Source of the DNA: Bacillota bacterium
Lineage (GTDB): Bacteria > Bacillota > UBA4882 > UBA8346
NCBI GenBank assembly: GCA_023429995.1
Contig: JAEZCE010000011.1
Coordinates: 1 to 26,811 of the forward strand
Reading direction: 5' to 3'
Length of the DNA stretch: 26,811 nt
A model generated the notes under the pieces. That model was given only the letters and a program-made list of their open reading frames with translations, made no database searches and was not told where the DNA came from. The stretch's first letter is position 1; each line of letters begins with the position of its first letter. The translations under genes were made by a program, and so were the position numbers. Below, in pieces: positions 6,800 to 14,030 of this stretch.

Positions 6800-8461
6800 A
6801 TGAAATTCTGGGATCTGGTAAAGAAAATCTTTAAATTCGGCGCTCAACAAAACCAATTTTCCTTTTCAGGCGCACGTGATGGTTCATTTAAACGCTCTCC
6901 TCTCCATGATCAAAAATCCGAAGCCGAAAGAGTCCTCAGCAAAAACTTAAAAGAAAACCGCCGCATGCTGGAGAAAATTTTTGAAATTCCCGCCAATATG
7001 GATTTTGTGATTCGGGAATTTCAAATCCCCGGCTTAAATGTGGATGCTTTCATTATATATATAGACGGGATGGCCGACCGTAATACTCAAAATTTCGCCG
7101 TATTACAACCTTTAATGGTTTTAACTCCCGGGGAAATTTCCAGCAAAAATCCCATCGAAACCATCTCCCAAAAACTTCTTCCCGAAAGTCAGATTGTCAA
7201 AAACAACAAGGTAAACGAGATTATCGACGCCGTCCTGGATGGCTCCAGCATATTATTGATTGAAAATTCGGACGAAGCTTTGATCATTGAAACCAAAGGC
7301 TGGGAACACCGGGGGATCGAAAAGCCCGCCAATGAACATGTTGTCCGGGGGCCCCAGGAGTCATTTTCGGAGACCTTCCGGGCTAACACGGCCAGTGTCC
7401 GGCGCTATATCAAAGATCCTAAATTAATGACCGAAATTCTCCGGGTTGGACGGCGCAGCCGAACCCTTGTCGGTGTCATGTATCTTAAAGATGTCGCCAA
7501 TCCCAAGCTGGTTGAGGAAGTGAAGTACAGGATTAAGACAATCAGCGAAACTACGGATTATATATCGGAAACCGGGACTCTGGAAGAATATCTGGAAGAC
7601 CATCCCAAGTCGCTCATCCCGCAAATGCTCTCTACCGAAAGGCCCGACCGGCTGGCCGCCCATGTTCGGGAAGGTTATGTAGGGATTGTCATGCAAAATA
7701 GCCCGTTTTCACTGGTTGTACCCACAACATTCGCGATTTTTCTTCATGCTGCCGAAGATTATTACATACGTTGGCCCTTTGGCAATTTTTTACGTTTAAT
7801 CCGGGCGGCCTCGATTTTTATAGCTTTGCTGTTACCGGCATTTTATATTGCCGTCGTCAATTACCACCAGGAAATGATACCCACCGATTTGTTGCTCGCC
7901 ATGACCGCCGCCCGCGAAGCAGTTCCCTTTCCGGCTATTGTGGAGATCCTATTCATGGAATTCGCCTTCGAGCTCATTCGGGAAGCGGGAATCCGGATTC
8001 CCGGCGTTATCGGGCCAACGATAGGAATTGTCGGGGCATTGATTCTGGGACAAGCCGCAGTTGCGGCTTCCATCGTCAGCCCTATTCTGATTATCGTGGT
8101 GGCGATTACGGCGCTTGGCTCATTTGTGGTGCCAAATTACAATGCCTCCTTTACCATCCGCTTATTACGATTTGGATTTACAATATTGGCAAGTGTGATG
8201 GGGTTTTTTGGAATTGCTTTCGGCGTTTTTATTATGGCTCTCCATACCTCAACTTTAAATAGTTTTGGAGTGCCTTTTCTTTCGCCGATAACTCCCTTCC
8301 GGTCCAAATCAGACGACCGTATCATCAGGCCCAAGTCTTTTTCACAACGTTTTCGACCGTTTTTCCTAAACCCCCTTGATAAAATCCGCCAGGACAAAAA
8401 AACCCGTCCCTGGGACCGGCCCGGACAGGATGAAAATAAAGGAGATGAATCGGAATCTTGA
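6800..8461 (+). CDS. Spore germinant receptor A subunit (GerAA/GerKA family)
   Basis: The A subunit of the germinant receptor is made in the forespore and sits in the spore inner membrane. With subunits B and C it senses small nutrients and triggers germination. The 553-aa protein has a soluble N-terminal half (about 1-300) with the family motifs VVRGPQESFSE and EEYLEDHPKSLIPQ. A membrane half follows, containing VPTTFAIFLHAAEDYY and at least four hydrophobic segments, and then a basic, proline-rich C-terminal tail. GGGGAGG stands 6 nt before the ATG. The next gene starts at its stop codon. No clear sigma-G promoter could be recognised in the 107-125 bp upstream. The receptor's ligand cannot be told from sequence. 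Confidence 0.95.
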   Translation: MKFWDLVKKIFKFGAQQNQFSFSGARDGSFKRSPLHDQKSEAERVLSKNLKENRRMLEKIFEIPANMDFVIREFQIPGLNVDAFIIYIDGMADRNTQNFAVLQPLMVLTPGEISSKNPIETISQKLLPESQIVKNNKVNEIIDAVLDGSSILLIENSDEALIIETKGWEHRGIEKPANEHVVRGPQESFSETFRANTASVRRYIKDPKLMTEILRVGRRSRTLVGVMYLKDVANPKLVEEVKYRIKTISETTDYISETGTLEEYLEDHPKSLIPQMLSTERPDRLAAHVREGYVGIVMQNSPFSLVVPTTFAIFLHAAEDYYIRWPFGNFLRLIRAASIFIALLLPAFYIAVVNYHQEMIPTDLLLAMTAAREAVPFPAIVEILFMEFAFELIREAGIRIPGVIGPTIGIVGALILGQAAVAASIVSPILIIVVAITALGSFVVPNYNASFTIRLLRFGFTILASVMGFFGIAFGVFIMALHTSTLNSFGVPFLSPITPFRSKSDDRIIRPKSFSQRFRPFFLNPLDKIRQDKKTRPWDRPGQDENKGDESES

Positions 8462-9558
8462 TGAAAGAAAGTATCGGACACCGTGAGGCTTTAACCCTTT
8501 TAGTTATCATCATGTCCGGAAAAATTTTTTTATCCTTTCCCCGGGATATGGCGGTTTTCGGCCAAGGAGCAGGATGGTTGATTGTGCTTTTATCGGGAAT
8601 TTTGAGCCTCATCGGCTTTTTGTTCATATATTACCTAATCCGTAAATTCCCGGGCCAAAATATTATCGAAATCACCCGCGTCATCGGCGGTCCTATCATC
8701 GGTGGAGTCATCGGAATTATTTTCTTCCTGTTTTTCTTAACCATTACTTCGCTGTTTTTACGGCAGTTCGTTGAAAGCTTTATTTTATCGATTTTGCCGC
8801 GAACGCCCATTAGTGTCATCACATTCTGCTTGCTGGCAATTTTAATCTACGGTTGCTTGCTCGGTATTGAAACCATATCCAGAGTCGCCTGGTTTTTTGG
8901 GCCTTATTTATTATTAGGATTGGTGGTTATTGTATTTTTCAGCCTATCCCATGCCGACATTCAGCATCTTGCGCCGGTTTTAGGGACAGGGCCGGTAAAA
9001 TTGCTAAAAGCCTCAGCCTATAATGTATCCCTTTTCTCAGAAATTCTTTTTTTTGGTCTGATAGCTCCCTTGATCGCCAATAAGTCCAAGATATTCGGAG
9101 TTGGAGCTTATAGTATCGGCATCGCCGTATTAATCAATATGGCCATCACCGCTATTGTGGTATTGGTTTTCAATTATGTATCAGCCGCCAAACTTATCTT
9201 CCCGGTCTTTCAGTTAGCCAGGCTCATCTCTTTGGAGGAATTTATCCAACGGGTAGAAGCGGTCTTTGTTTTCGTATGGTTTTTCACTGCAGCGATTCAA
9301 TTATCGGGAATGTTTTACGGTACGGTAACTAGTTTTGCCCAGGCGTTGCGGATTCAGGATTACCGTCCATTGAGCATCCCCATAGCGGTCTTGGTTTTTA
9401 CCGTTAGTTTGATACCGACTTCCATGACTCAAGCGGTGATCCTGAATGACTTTCAGATTGAAAAATATTATTCGCTTGTGGCCTTTGGCGTTCCATTGTT
9501 ATTATGGTTATTTTCATTGATGATCAAGAAAAAAACAGGTGACCCAACCGATGAATAA
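8461..9558 (+). CDS. Spore germinant receptor B subunit (GerAB/GerKB permease)
   Basis: The B subunit is an integral inner-membrane protein of the APC amino-acid permease superfamily and carries the germinant-binding site in studied receptors. The 365-aa protein has about ten hydrophobic segments, normal for the family. It begins with the typical sequence in which a helix follows EALTLLVIIMSGKIF. ATG 8461 overlaps the A-subunit TGA by one base. An in-frame TTG at 8458 is nearer the ribosome-binding site AAAGGAGAT and could be the true start. Its 3' end overlaps the C-subunit gene by 8 bp, so the three products are probably translationally coupled. Which germinant it binds cannot be predicted here. 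Confidence 0.93.
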   Translation: MKESIGHREALTLLVIIMSGKIFLSFPRDMAVFGQGAGWLIVLLSGILSLIGFLFIYYLIRKFPGQNIIEITRVIGGPIIGGVIGIIFFLFFLTITSLFLRQFVESFILSILPRTPISVITFCLLAILIYGCLLGIETISRVAWFFGPYLLLGLVVIVFFSLSHADIQHLAPVLGTGPVKLLKASAYNVSLFSEILFFGLIAPLIANKSKIFGVGAYSIGIAVLINMAITAIVVLVFNYVSAAKLIFPVFQLARLISLEEFIQRVEAVFVFVWFFTAAIQLSGMFYGTVTSFAQALRIQDYRPLSIPIAVLVFTVSLIPTSMTQAVILNDFQIEKYYSLVAFGVPLLLWLFSLMIKKKTGDPTDE

Positions 9559-10825
9559 GAAAATTCTTTTGCCCGCCGTGATACTTTTCACAATGGTTTT
9601 GGCTTTGAACGGTTGTTGGGACCGGCGGGAGTTAGAGGGCTTGGCCCTGGTTCAAGCCTTGGGCTTGGATCTTGGTCCTGGCGGCAAAGGTGTAACCATT
9701 ACGACCATGATCGCCATCCCCTCCAAATTAAAAGGCGGGGGCGGAGAGTCAGGAGGGGATGGAAAAGATACCGGGGTTTTTATCCTTTCAAAACAAGCCC
9801 CCACAATCTTTGAAGGCTTTAATTTAATGAATACCACTGTTAACCGGGAAATCTCTTTATTACAAAACTCCGTGCTGATACTGGGAGAAGACTTGGCAAA
9901 AAAAGGCGTCCGGAAATGGATCGATACCTTGGTGCGTTACAGGGAAATGCGCCGGACTTTAAACATTTTTATCTGCCAGGGGAAAGCGGTCGACGTGATG
10001 AAGGCGAAACCAAAACTTGAACCAAATCCTTCCGAGTACTTTAGGGACTTTGCCCGCCTGACCCGTTTTTCCGGCATGTATCCCATGACGACGTTAAATG
10101 ACTTTATGGATCGCTATGAGGCCAAGGCCCAGGAAAACTACGCTCCGCTTCTGGGTAGGTTTCACCGCCAAGATCCCGACGAGTATCCGGAGCAGTCGGG
10201 GGGGGAAGAGCAAAAACCGGAGGGAGGGGGAAAAGCCGGCAACCCTCAAGCAGGGTCCTCCGGGAAACCCCCTGAAGCCAAAGATATACGGCTAATGGGC
10301 ACTGCAATTTTTAAGCAGGATAAACTGATTGGATCTTTTGATGTATATGAGACGCAAATTTTACAAATTATTACTCACAGTTTCGACGAAGCTTTATTAT
10401 CCATTCGCGATCCCTATAAAAAAGAGTACCAAATCGCTTATCGATTAATGACCAGCTCCATGCCACAGATTAAATATAAGCACCAAAACAACCAAGACCA
10501 TTTCCAGGTTAAACTGAGAATGGAAGCCGAGATATTAAGCATCCAAAGCGGGATAGATTATACGGAGCCCGCCAAAGAAGCATTTCTTAGTAAGCTGATA
10601 GGCCGAGAGTTGGAAAAAAGGGCGATCAAAACAATCCGAAAGGCTCAACAATATAACTCCGATGTATTCGGTTTCGGCATTAAAGTTCGCAATACCGTCC
10701 TTACCGGAGACGATTGGGACCGTTATGATTGGCCCGATAAATTCGAAAATGCAAAAATTGCTGTTGTTGCGAGAGTCGACATTCGCAGGGTGGGAGTTCA
10801 ATTTCAGCCGCCTCAGCCGCGCTGA
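9551..10825 (+). CDS. Spore germinant receptor C subunit (Ger(x)C lipoprotein)
   Basis: The C subunit is a lipoprotein on the outer face of the spore inner membrane. A signal peptide with lipobox LNGC (Cys22) is followed by the family start WDRRELEGLALVQALGLD. The start is ATG 9551, with AGGTGA 8 nt upstream; an in-frame GTG at 9539 is poorer. Two low-complexity insertions interrupt the domains: a Gly-rich stretch at about residues 62-73 and a Gly/Pro/Glu/Lys-rich linker at about 209-244. The linker falls between the first two domains and the C-terminal domain (from LMGTAIF on). The 424 aa make it somewhat longer than usual (about 370-400). No convincing terminator follows in the next 80 bp. 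Confidence 0.93.
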   Translation: MNKKILLPAVILFTMVLALNGCWDRRELEGLALVQALGLDLGPGGKGVTITTMIAIPSKLKGGGGESGGDGKDTGVFILSKQAPTIFEGFNLMNTTVNREISLLQNSVLILGEDLAKKGVRKWIDTLVRYREMRRTLNIFICQGKAVDVMKAKPKLEPNPSEYFRDFARLTRFSGMYPMTTLNDFMDRYEAKAQENYAPLLGRFHRQDPDEYPEQSGGEEQKPEGGGKAGNPQAGSSGKPPEAKDIRLMGTAIFKQDKLIGSFDVYETQILQIITHSFDEALLSIRDPYKKEYQIAYRLMTSSMPQIKYKHQNNQDHFQVKLRMEAEILSIQSGIDYTEPAKEAFLSKLIGRELEKRAIKTIRKAQQYNSDVFGFGIKVRNTVLTGDDWDRYDWPDKFENAKIAVVARVDIRRVGVQFQPPQPR

Positions 10826-10903
10826 ACCTTGGCTGTCGGCTTTGGGCCCCTTGTTTCCCTTCAGCATGCCGGCGATCCGTAAATCCCCTTAAAAACCTAA
10901 TCC

Positions 10904-11071
10904 TCATCCCTTTAAAAATAAAAAATAAAAAGGAAGGGCCAAAATCGCGAGAACGAGCAAAATGATCCCAAAAAATCCGGGATAATTTTTTTTCTTAAAC
11001 TCGGTAATCGAAAATAAAATCGTGTAAATGCAAATGATCAGGATCCCTAAAAAGACCAAATAGGAAATCAT
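10904..11071 (-). CDS. 55-aa protein with two membrane segments
   Basis: A short gene on the minus strand, convergent with the germinant receptor operon. ATG 11071 is preceded by GGGGTGA at 6 nt spacing, and TGA lies at 10904. Residues 1-22 are strongly hydrophobic, a charged loop TEFKKKNYPG follows at 23-32, and residues 33-53 form a second hydrophobic segment ending in LKG. Small proteins of about 55-75 aa with two membrane segments, called D subunits, are known beside ger operons of Bacillus species and modulate germination. Size, topology and location fit that group, but here the gene points the other way, so it is not in the same transcript. No sequence match to a D protein was checked. 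Confidence 0.6.
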   Translation of the reverse strand: MISYLVFLGILIICIYTILFSITEFKKKNYPGFFGIILLVLAILALPFYFLFLKG

Positions 11072-11109
11072 CGATATCACCCCTTACTATTCTTAACCAA
11101 ACGGTTTTT

Positions 11110-11242
11110 TTTATGAAAGGGCTGTTGCAAAATAATTAAAAAATGACCCAATCATTCAAAGTTCTTGAAGATCAAATTAAACTCCTCATATTTTATGAAA
11201 GAAGCCGAAATATAAAAAAATAATATATTTAATTTATGAAAG
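11110..11242 (+). repeat. Three direct copies of TTTATGAAAG upstream of the ankyrin gene
   Basis: The decamer TTTATGAAAG occurs at 11110-11119, 11202-11211 and 11233-11242. The similarity extends loosely beyond it: copies 1 and 3 are followed by GTTGCAAAATAAT and GTTGCAATATAAT. The third copy lies directly before a -10 box. The stretch is AT-rich and otherwise holds no gene. The first copy also resembles an IS end (GGGCTGTTGCAAAA), but no partner end was found. Confidence 0.45.
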
Positions 11243-11250
11243 AGTTGCAA

Positions 11251-11256
11251 TATAAT
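11251..11256 (+). promoter_or_regulatory. Consensus -10 box of the ankyrin gene
   Basis: TATAAT stands 72 bp before the ankyrin start codon. The hexamer 17 bp upstream (TTTAAT, 11228-11233) is a poor -35, which hints at an activator or another sigma factor; the TTTATGAAAG copy lies between the two. Confidence 0.45.
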
Positions 11257-11328
11257 AAGAACATATAGGAAAGATTTAACTATTAGAATCTTGCCTGTTC
11301 AACATCAATGCAAAGGAGCGTATTGAAA

Positions 11329-12930
11329 ATGCTTAAACGGATTTGCTCATTGGGGCTTGTTTTCATTTGTATCATCGCCATTTTATCCATAACTGTCCTG
11401 GCCGATAATGCAAAAACCACACCGACACCCACCCCCGCTGTCAATACTGAGGAGCTGAATACAGCCTTACTCACCAGTTGTCAAAACGGTGACAGCGCTC
11501 AGGTCGAACAACTGCTCTCTCAAGGCGCGGACGTCAATACCACCGATAAAGACGGGCGGACACCGTTAATCAACGCCGCCGAAAAAGGCGACGCCGCCAG
11601 TGTAAAACTACTCTTGGAAAAAGGCGCTTTGGTAGAAGCCAAAATCAAAACCGGTTGGACGCCCATCATGTTCGCCGCCAGTAGCGGTTCTTCTGAAATT
11701 GTTAATTTATTGATTGAAAAAAACGCCAACATCAATATTAAGGCCCGCAAAGGCGCCACAGAGGTCACTACGCCCTTACTCACCGCCGCGGAAAACGGTA
11801 ATGCCGCCATTGTCGAAATCCTGCTTGATAAAGGAGCCTCCACCAACGATTTAAATCCTGCATTGGCTCTTGCTATAGCAAAAAACTCGCCGGAAACCGT
11901 TAAATTATTATTGGCCAAAGGCGCCGATGCCAACAGCAAAGACACCCTTTCACAAACCCCCTTAATTCTGGCTGCCGATAGTGGCGCAGCGGATGTAGCG
12001 CCCTTGTTGATCGATGCCAAAGCCGATGTTAACGCCAAAAGAAATAACGGTCAAACTGCTTTGATGCTGGCAGCCCAAAAAGGAAGCCAGACCTTTGTGA
12101 AACTACTCTTGGAAAAAGGCGCCGATGTCAACATCAAAGGCAACAAAGGGGAAACGGCCCTGGTTTTTGCAGTTCAGGAAAATCAACCCGAAATCGTTAA
12201 GATGTTGCTTGCCAAAGCCGCGGATGTGAATGCCAAACAAAATTTAGGGCAACCTCCCATCCTCATTGCAGCCAATAAAAATTATACTGAAATCATCAAA
12301 TTACTGCTTCCTAAAAACATTAATCCCGAGGATTTCACCACAGCCCTCAATATGGCTGCCGTAAACGGCAATCAGGAAGTCGCCGATGCTTTATTATCCA
12401 AAGGAATCAAGCCGGAACAATGCGGCGAAGCCCTTTGCCTGGCAGCGCGTTACGGTAAAAACGACGTCATCAATCTCTTTATTTCCAAAGGTATCGATAT
12501 TAACGTCAAAGTGAATGACAAAAATTTCCGCGGTAAAGCCATGGGTTTCTGGACTCCTTTAATGTATGCCGCTTATTACGGCCAAACCGATACCGTTAAG
12601 CTCTTATTGGCCCAGAAAAAAATCAAAATCAATGAACCGGACGATTTCTATGGATATACGGCGCTCATTAACGCCACTGAAAAAGGATTCAAAGAAATCG
12701 TGCAATTACTGGCCGATAATAAGGCCAATCTCAATGCCAAAGATGGTAATGACTTCACTGCCCTGATGTATGCAGCCAAGAAAAATTATGTGGAGATTGC
12801 CAAAATTTTGATTGATAAAAAAGCCAATGTGAATGTAAAAACCACCAAAGGCGAAACCGCCCTTTCCATTGCCACTGCCGCCAACGCCACCCAAATTGTG
12901 GAGTTGTTGAAGGCAGCCGGAGCGAAATAA
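11329..12930 (+). CDS. Secreted ankyrin-repeat protein
   Basis: The protein would be exported. A basic start, a hydrophobic stretch to about residue 22 and a VLAD cleavage region form a signal peptide, followed by a short TPTPTPA linker. The rest consists of about 15 consecutive ankyrin repeats of roughly 33 residues with the usual G-x-TPL/AL-x-x-A-A-x-x-G and V-x-L-L-L-x-x-G-A-D-V-N patterns; repeats 5, 10 and 11 are degenerate. Such arrays bind proteins and have no enzymatic activity of their own. ATG 11329 is chosen over ATG 11308 because AAAGGAG stands 10 nt before it and the longer start would put the ribosome-binding site inside the gene. It is monocistronic between a -10 box and a strong terminator. 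The partner is unknown. Confidence 0.88.
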   Translation: MLKRICSLGLVFICIIAILSITVLADNAKTTPTPTPAVNTEELNTALLTSCQNGDSAQVEQLLSQGADVNTTDKDGRTPLINAAEKGDAASVKLLLEKGALVEAKIKTGWTPIMFAASSGSSEIVNLLIEKNANINIKARKGATEVTTPLLTAAENGNAAIVEILLDKGASTNDLNPALALAIAKNSPETVKLLLAKGADANSKDTLSQTPLILAADSGAADVAPLLIDAKADVNAKRNNGQTALMLAAQKGSQTFVKLLLEKGADVNIKGNKGETALVFAVQENQPEIVKMLLAKAADVNAKQNLGQPPILIAANKNYTEIIKLLLPKNINPEDFTTALNMAAVNGNQEVADALLSKGIKPEQCGEALCLAARYGKNDVINLFISKGIDINVKVNDKNFRGKAMGFWTPLMYAAYYGQTDTVKLLLAQKKIKINEPDDFYGYTALINATEKGFKEIVQLLADNKANLNAKDGNDFTALMYAAKKNYVEIAKILIDKKANVNVKTTKGETALSIATAANATQIVELLKAAGAK

Positions 12931-12951
12931 ATCTAGTTTCCAATAAAAAAT

Positions 12952-12991
12952 AAAAAAGAACACCGGGCAAAAGCTTTCGGTGTTCTTTTTT
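12952..12991. terminator. Bidirectional terminator between ankyrin and PhzF genes
   Basis: AAAAAAGAACACCG (12952-12965) pairs perfectly with CGGTGTTCTTTTTT (12978-12991), with a 12-nt loop. A- and T-tracts lie at both feet, so it can end both the plus-strand ankyrin transcript and the minus-strand PhzF transcript. Confidence 0.92.
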
Positions 12992-13008
12992 ATTCGTATA
13001 CAAACCAT

Positions 13009-13860
13009 TCAAATAAAAGTTTCGCCTTTGCAAAAAAATACCACTTCACCCTGGATACGAACATGCCCATTCTCTTTTTCAACCCAAGAACGAATAATAC
13101 TAGGCCGCCCCAAATATTTCCCCTGATGGATTTCAACGATTTCCCCGGGTTTTTTTAATCCATTCTCCACTAAATAGGCACATAATGGGCCTGCGGCACT
13201 CCCTGTGGCAACATCTTCAGTAATGCCGGAATTATCCCAAGTACGGCACTCCAAAGTAGCAGTTTCAAAAATATAAACAAACTTCGCTCCAAAAGAATTC
13301 AAGAATGTTTCAAATTCCAGATGGACGATTTTCGCTTTCTCAATACCATTACAAACCGGTACAAGTAAATAAGGCAGGCCGGTAGATACTACTTCAATTG
13401 GATATCCGGCATTGAATTGAGCCAAATCAATATTTAAACTCTCAGCGATTGCGGGATAGAATTGTTTCTCAACCATTCCAAGATGGATAGGAACCCCTTG
13501 ATCCATGGTAACAACAAAACCTGCATCATTCAGTTCGCTTTGAATCTCAACATCCTTCGCAGGCAAACGAAGCCGAATCCGCATTTTATCTTTATTATTA
13601 TCGATCAAACGGTGTAATACCGCTCCGGCCCCCAATATCGGATGACCTGCAAAAGCCAATTCTTCTTCCATGGTGAATATTCTGACCGTATAACTGCCGT
13701 CATTGTTTTGTGGAAATACGAAGATCGTCTCAAATTGTCTGAATTCCCGGGTAATTTTAAGCAAAATTGCTGTTTCCAGTTCCTTTTCAGGAAAGACAAC
13801 AATCAGTCCATTGCCGTTCATTGGTTGTTCTGAAAATACATCAACATGATAATAGTACAT
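13009..13860 (-). CDS. PhzF-family isomerase-like protein
   Basis: PhzF proteins share a two-lobed diaminopimelate-epimerase-like fold. The founding member isomerises an intermediate in phenazine synthesis, but most family members in genomes have unknown substrates, and no other phenazine genes are present here. The 283-aa length is normal. FRQFETIFV (about 40-48) carries the catalytic Glu at about 44. The segment FTMEEELAFAGHPILGAG and the later DVATGSAAGPLCAYL are the two family signatures, and both halves are intact. The ATG has AAAGGGAT about 10 nt upstream and a good promoter farther up. It is cytoplasmic and probably monocistronic, sharing a terminator with the opposing ankyrin gene. 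Confidence 0.87.
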   Translation of the reverse strand: MYYYHVDVFSEQPMNGNGLIVVFPEKELETAILLKITREFRQFETIFVFPQNNDGSYTVRIFTMEEELAFAGHPILGAGAVLHRLIDNNKDKMRIRLRLPAKDVEIQSELNDAGFVVTMDQGVPIHLGMVEKQFYPAIAESLNIDLAQFNAGYPIEVVSTGLPYLLVPVCNGIEKAKIVHLEFETFLNSFGAKFVYIFETATLECRTWDNSGITEDVATGSAAGPLCAYLVENGLKKPGEIVEIHQGKYLGRPSIIRSWVEKENGHVRIQGEVVFFCKGETFI

Positions 13861-13910
13861 GAAAAACGATCCCTTTAAGTTTTTTTGAAATCTTCCATTC
13901 CCTGTAATAC

Positions 13911-13940
13911 ATTATAATTGGTTACTACAAATTCTGTCTA
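13911..13940 (-). promoter_or_regulatory. Sigma-A-type promoter of the PhzF gene
   Basis: On the minus strand TAGACA (plus 13935-13940) and TATAAT (plus 13911-13916) are 18 bp apart. They match the -35 box at five of six and the -10 box at six of six positions. The start codon lies about 50 bp downstream. Confidence 0.65.
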
Positions 13941-13941
13941 T

Positions 13942-13965
13942 ACCGCCGGATATTATTCCGACGGT
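13942..13965. terminator. Hairpin between HelD and PhzF genes
   Basis: ACCGCCGG (13942-13949) pairs with CCGACGGT (13958-13965) with one G-T pair and an 8-nt AT loop. It lies 66 bp behind the HelD stop and touches the PhzF -35 box. No clear U-run follows, so it would be a weak terminator, or it could be an operator for the PhzF promoter. Confidence 0.35.
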
Positions 13966-14030
13966 TTAAATAATGTCGTCTGTTATAGGGATAATACCTC
14001 TTTAAACTAAGCCAAATAATACAATGATTA

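Noticed and set aside
11117..11134. IS-end-like sequence GGGCTGTTGCAAAA
   Set aside because: No matching inverted end, transposase remnant or target duplication was found within reach; kept only as part of the TTTATGAAAG repeat note.
11308..11328. Upstream ATG of the ankyrin gene
   Set aside because: The AAAGGAG ribosome-binding site lies inside this extension and positions ATG 11329; the extension would also disturb the signal peptide.
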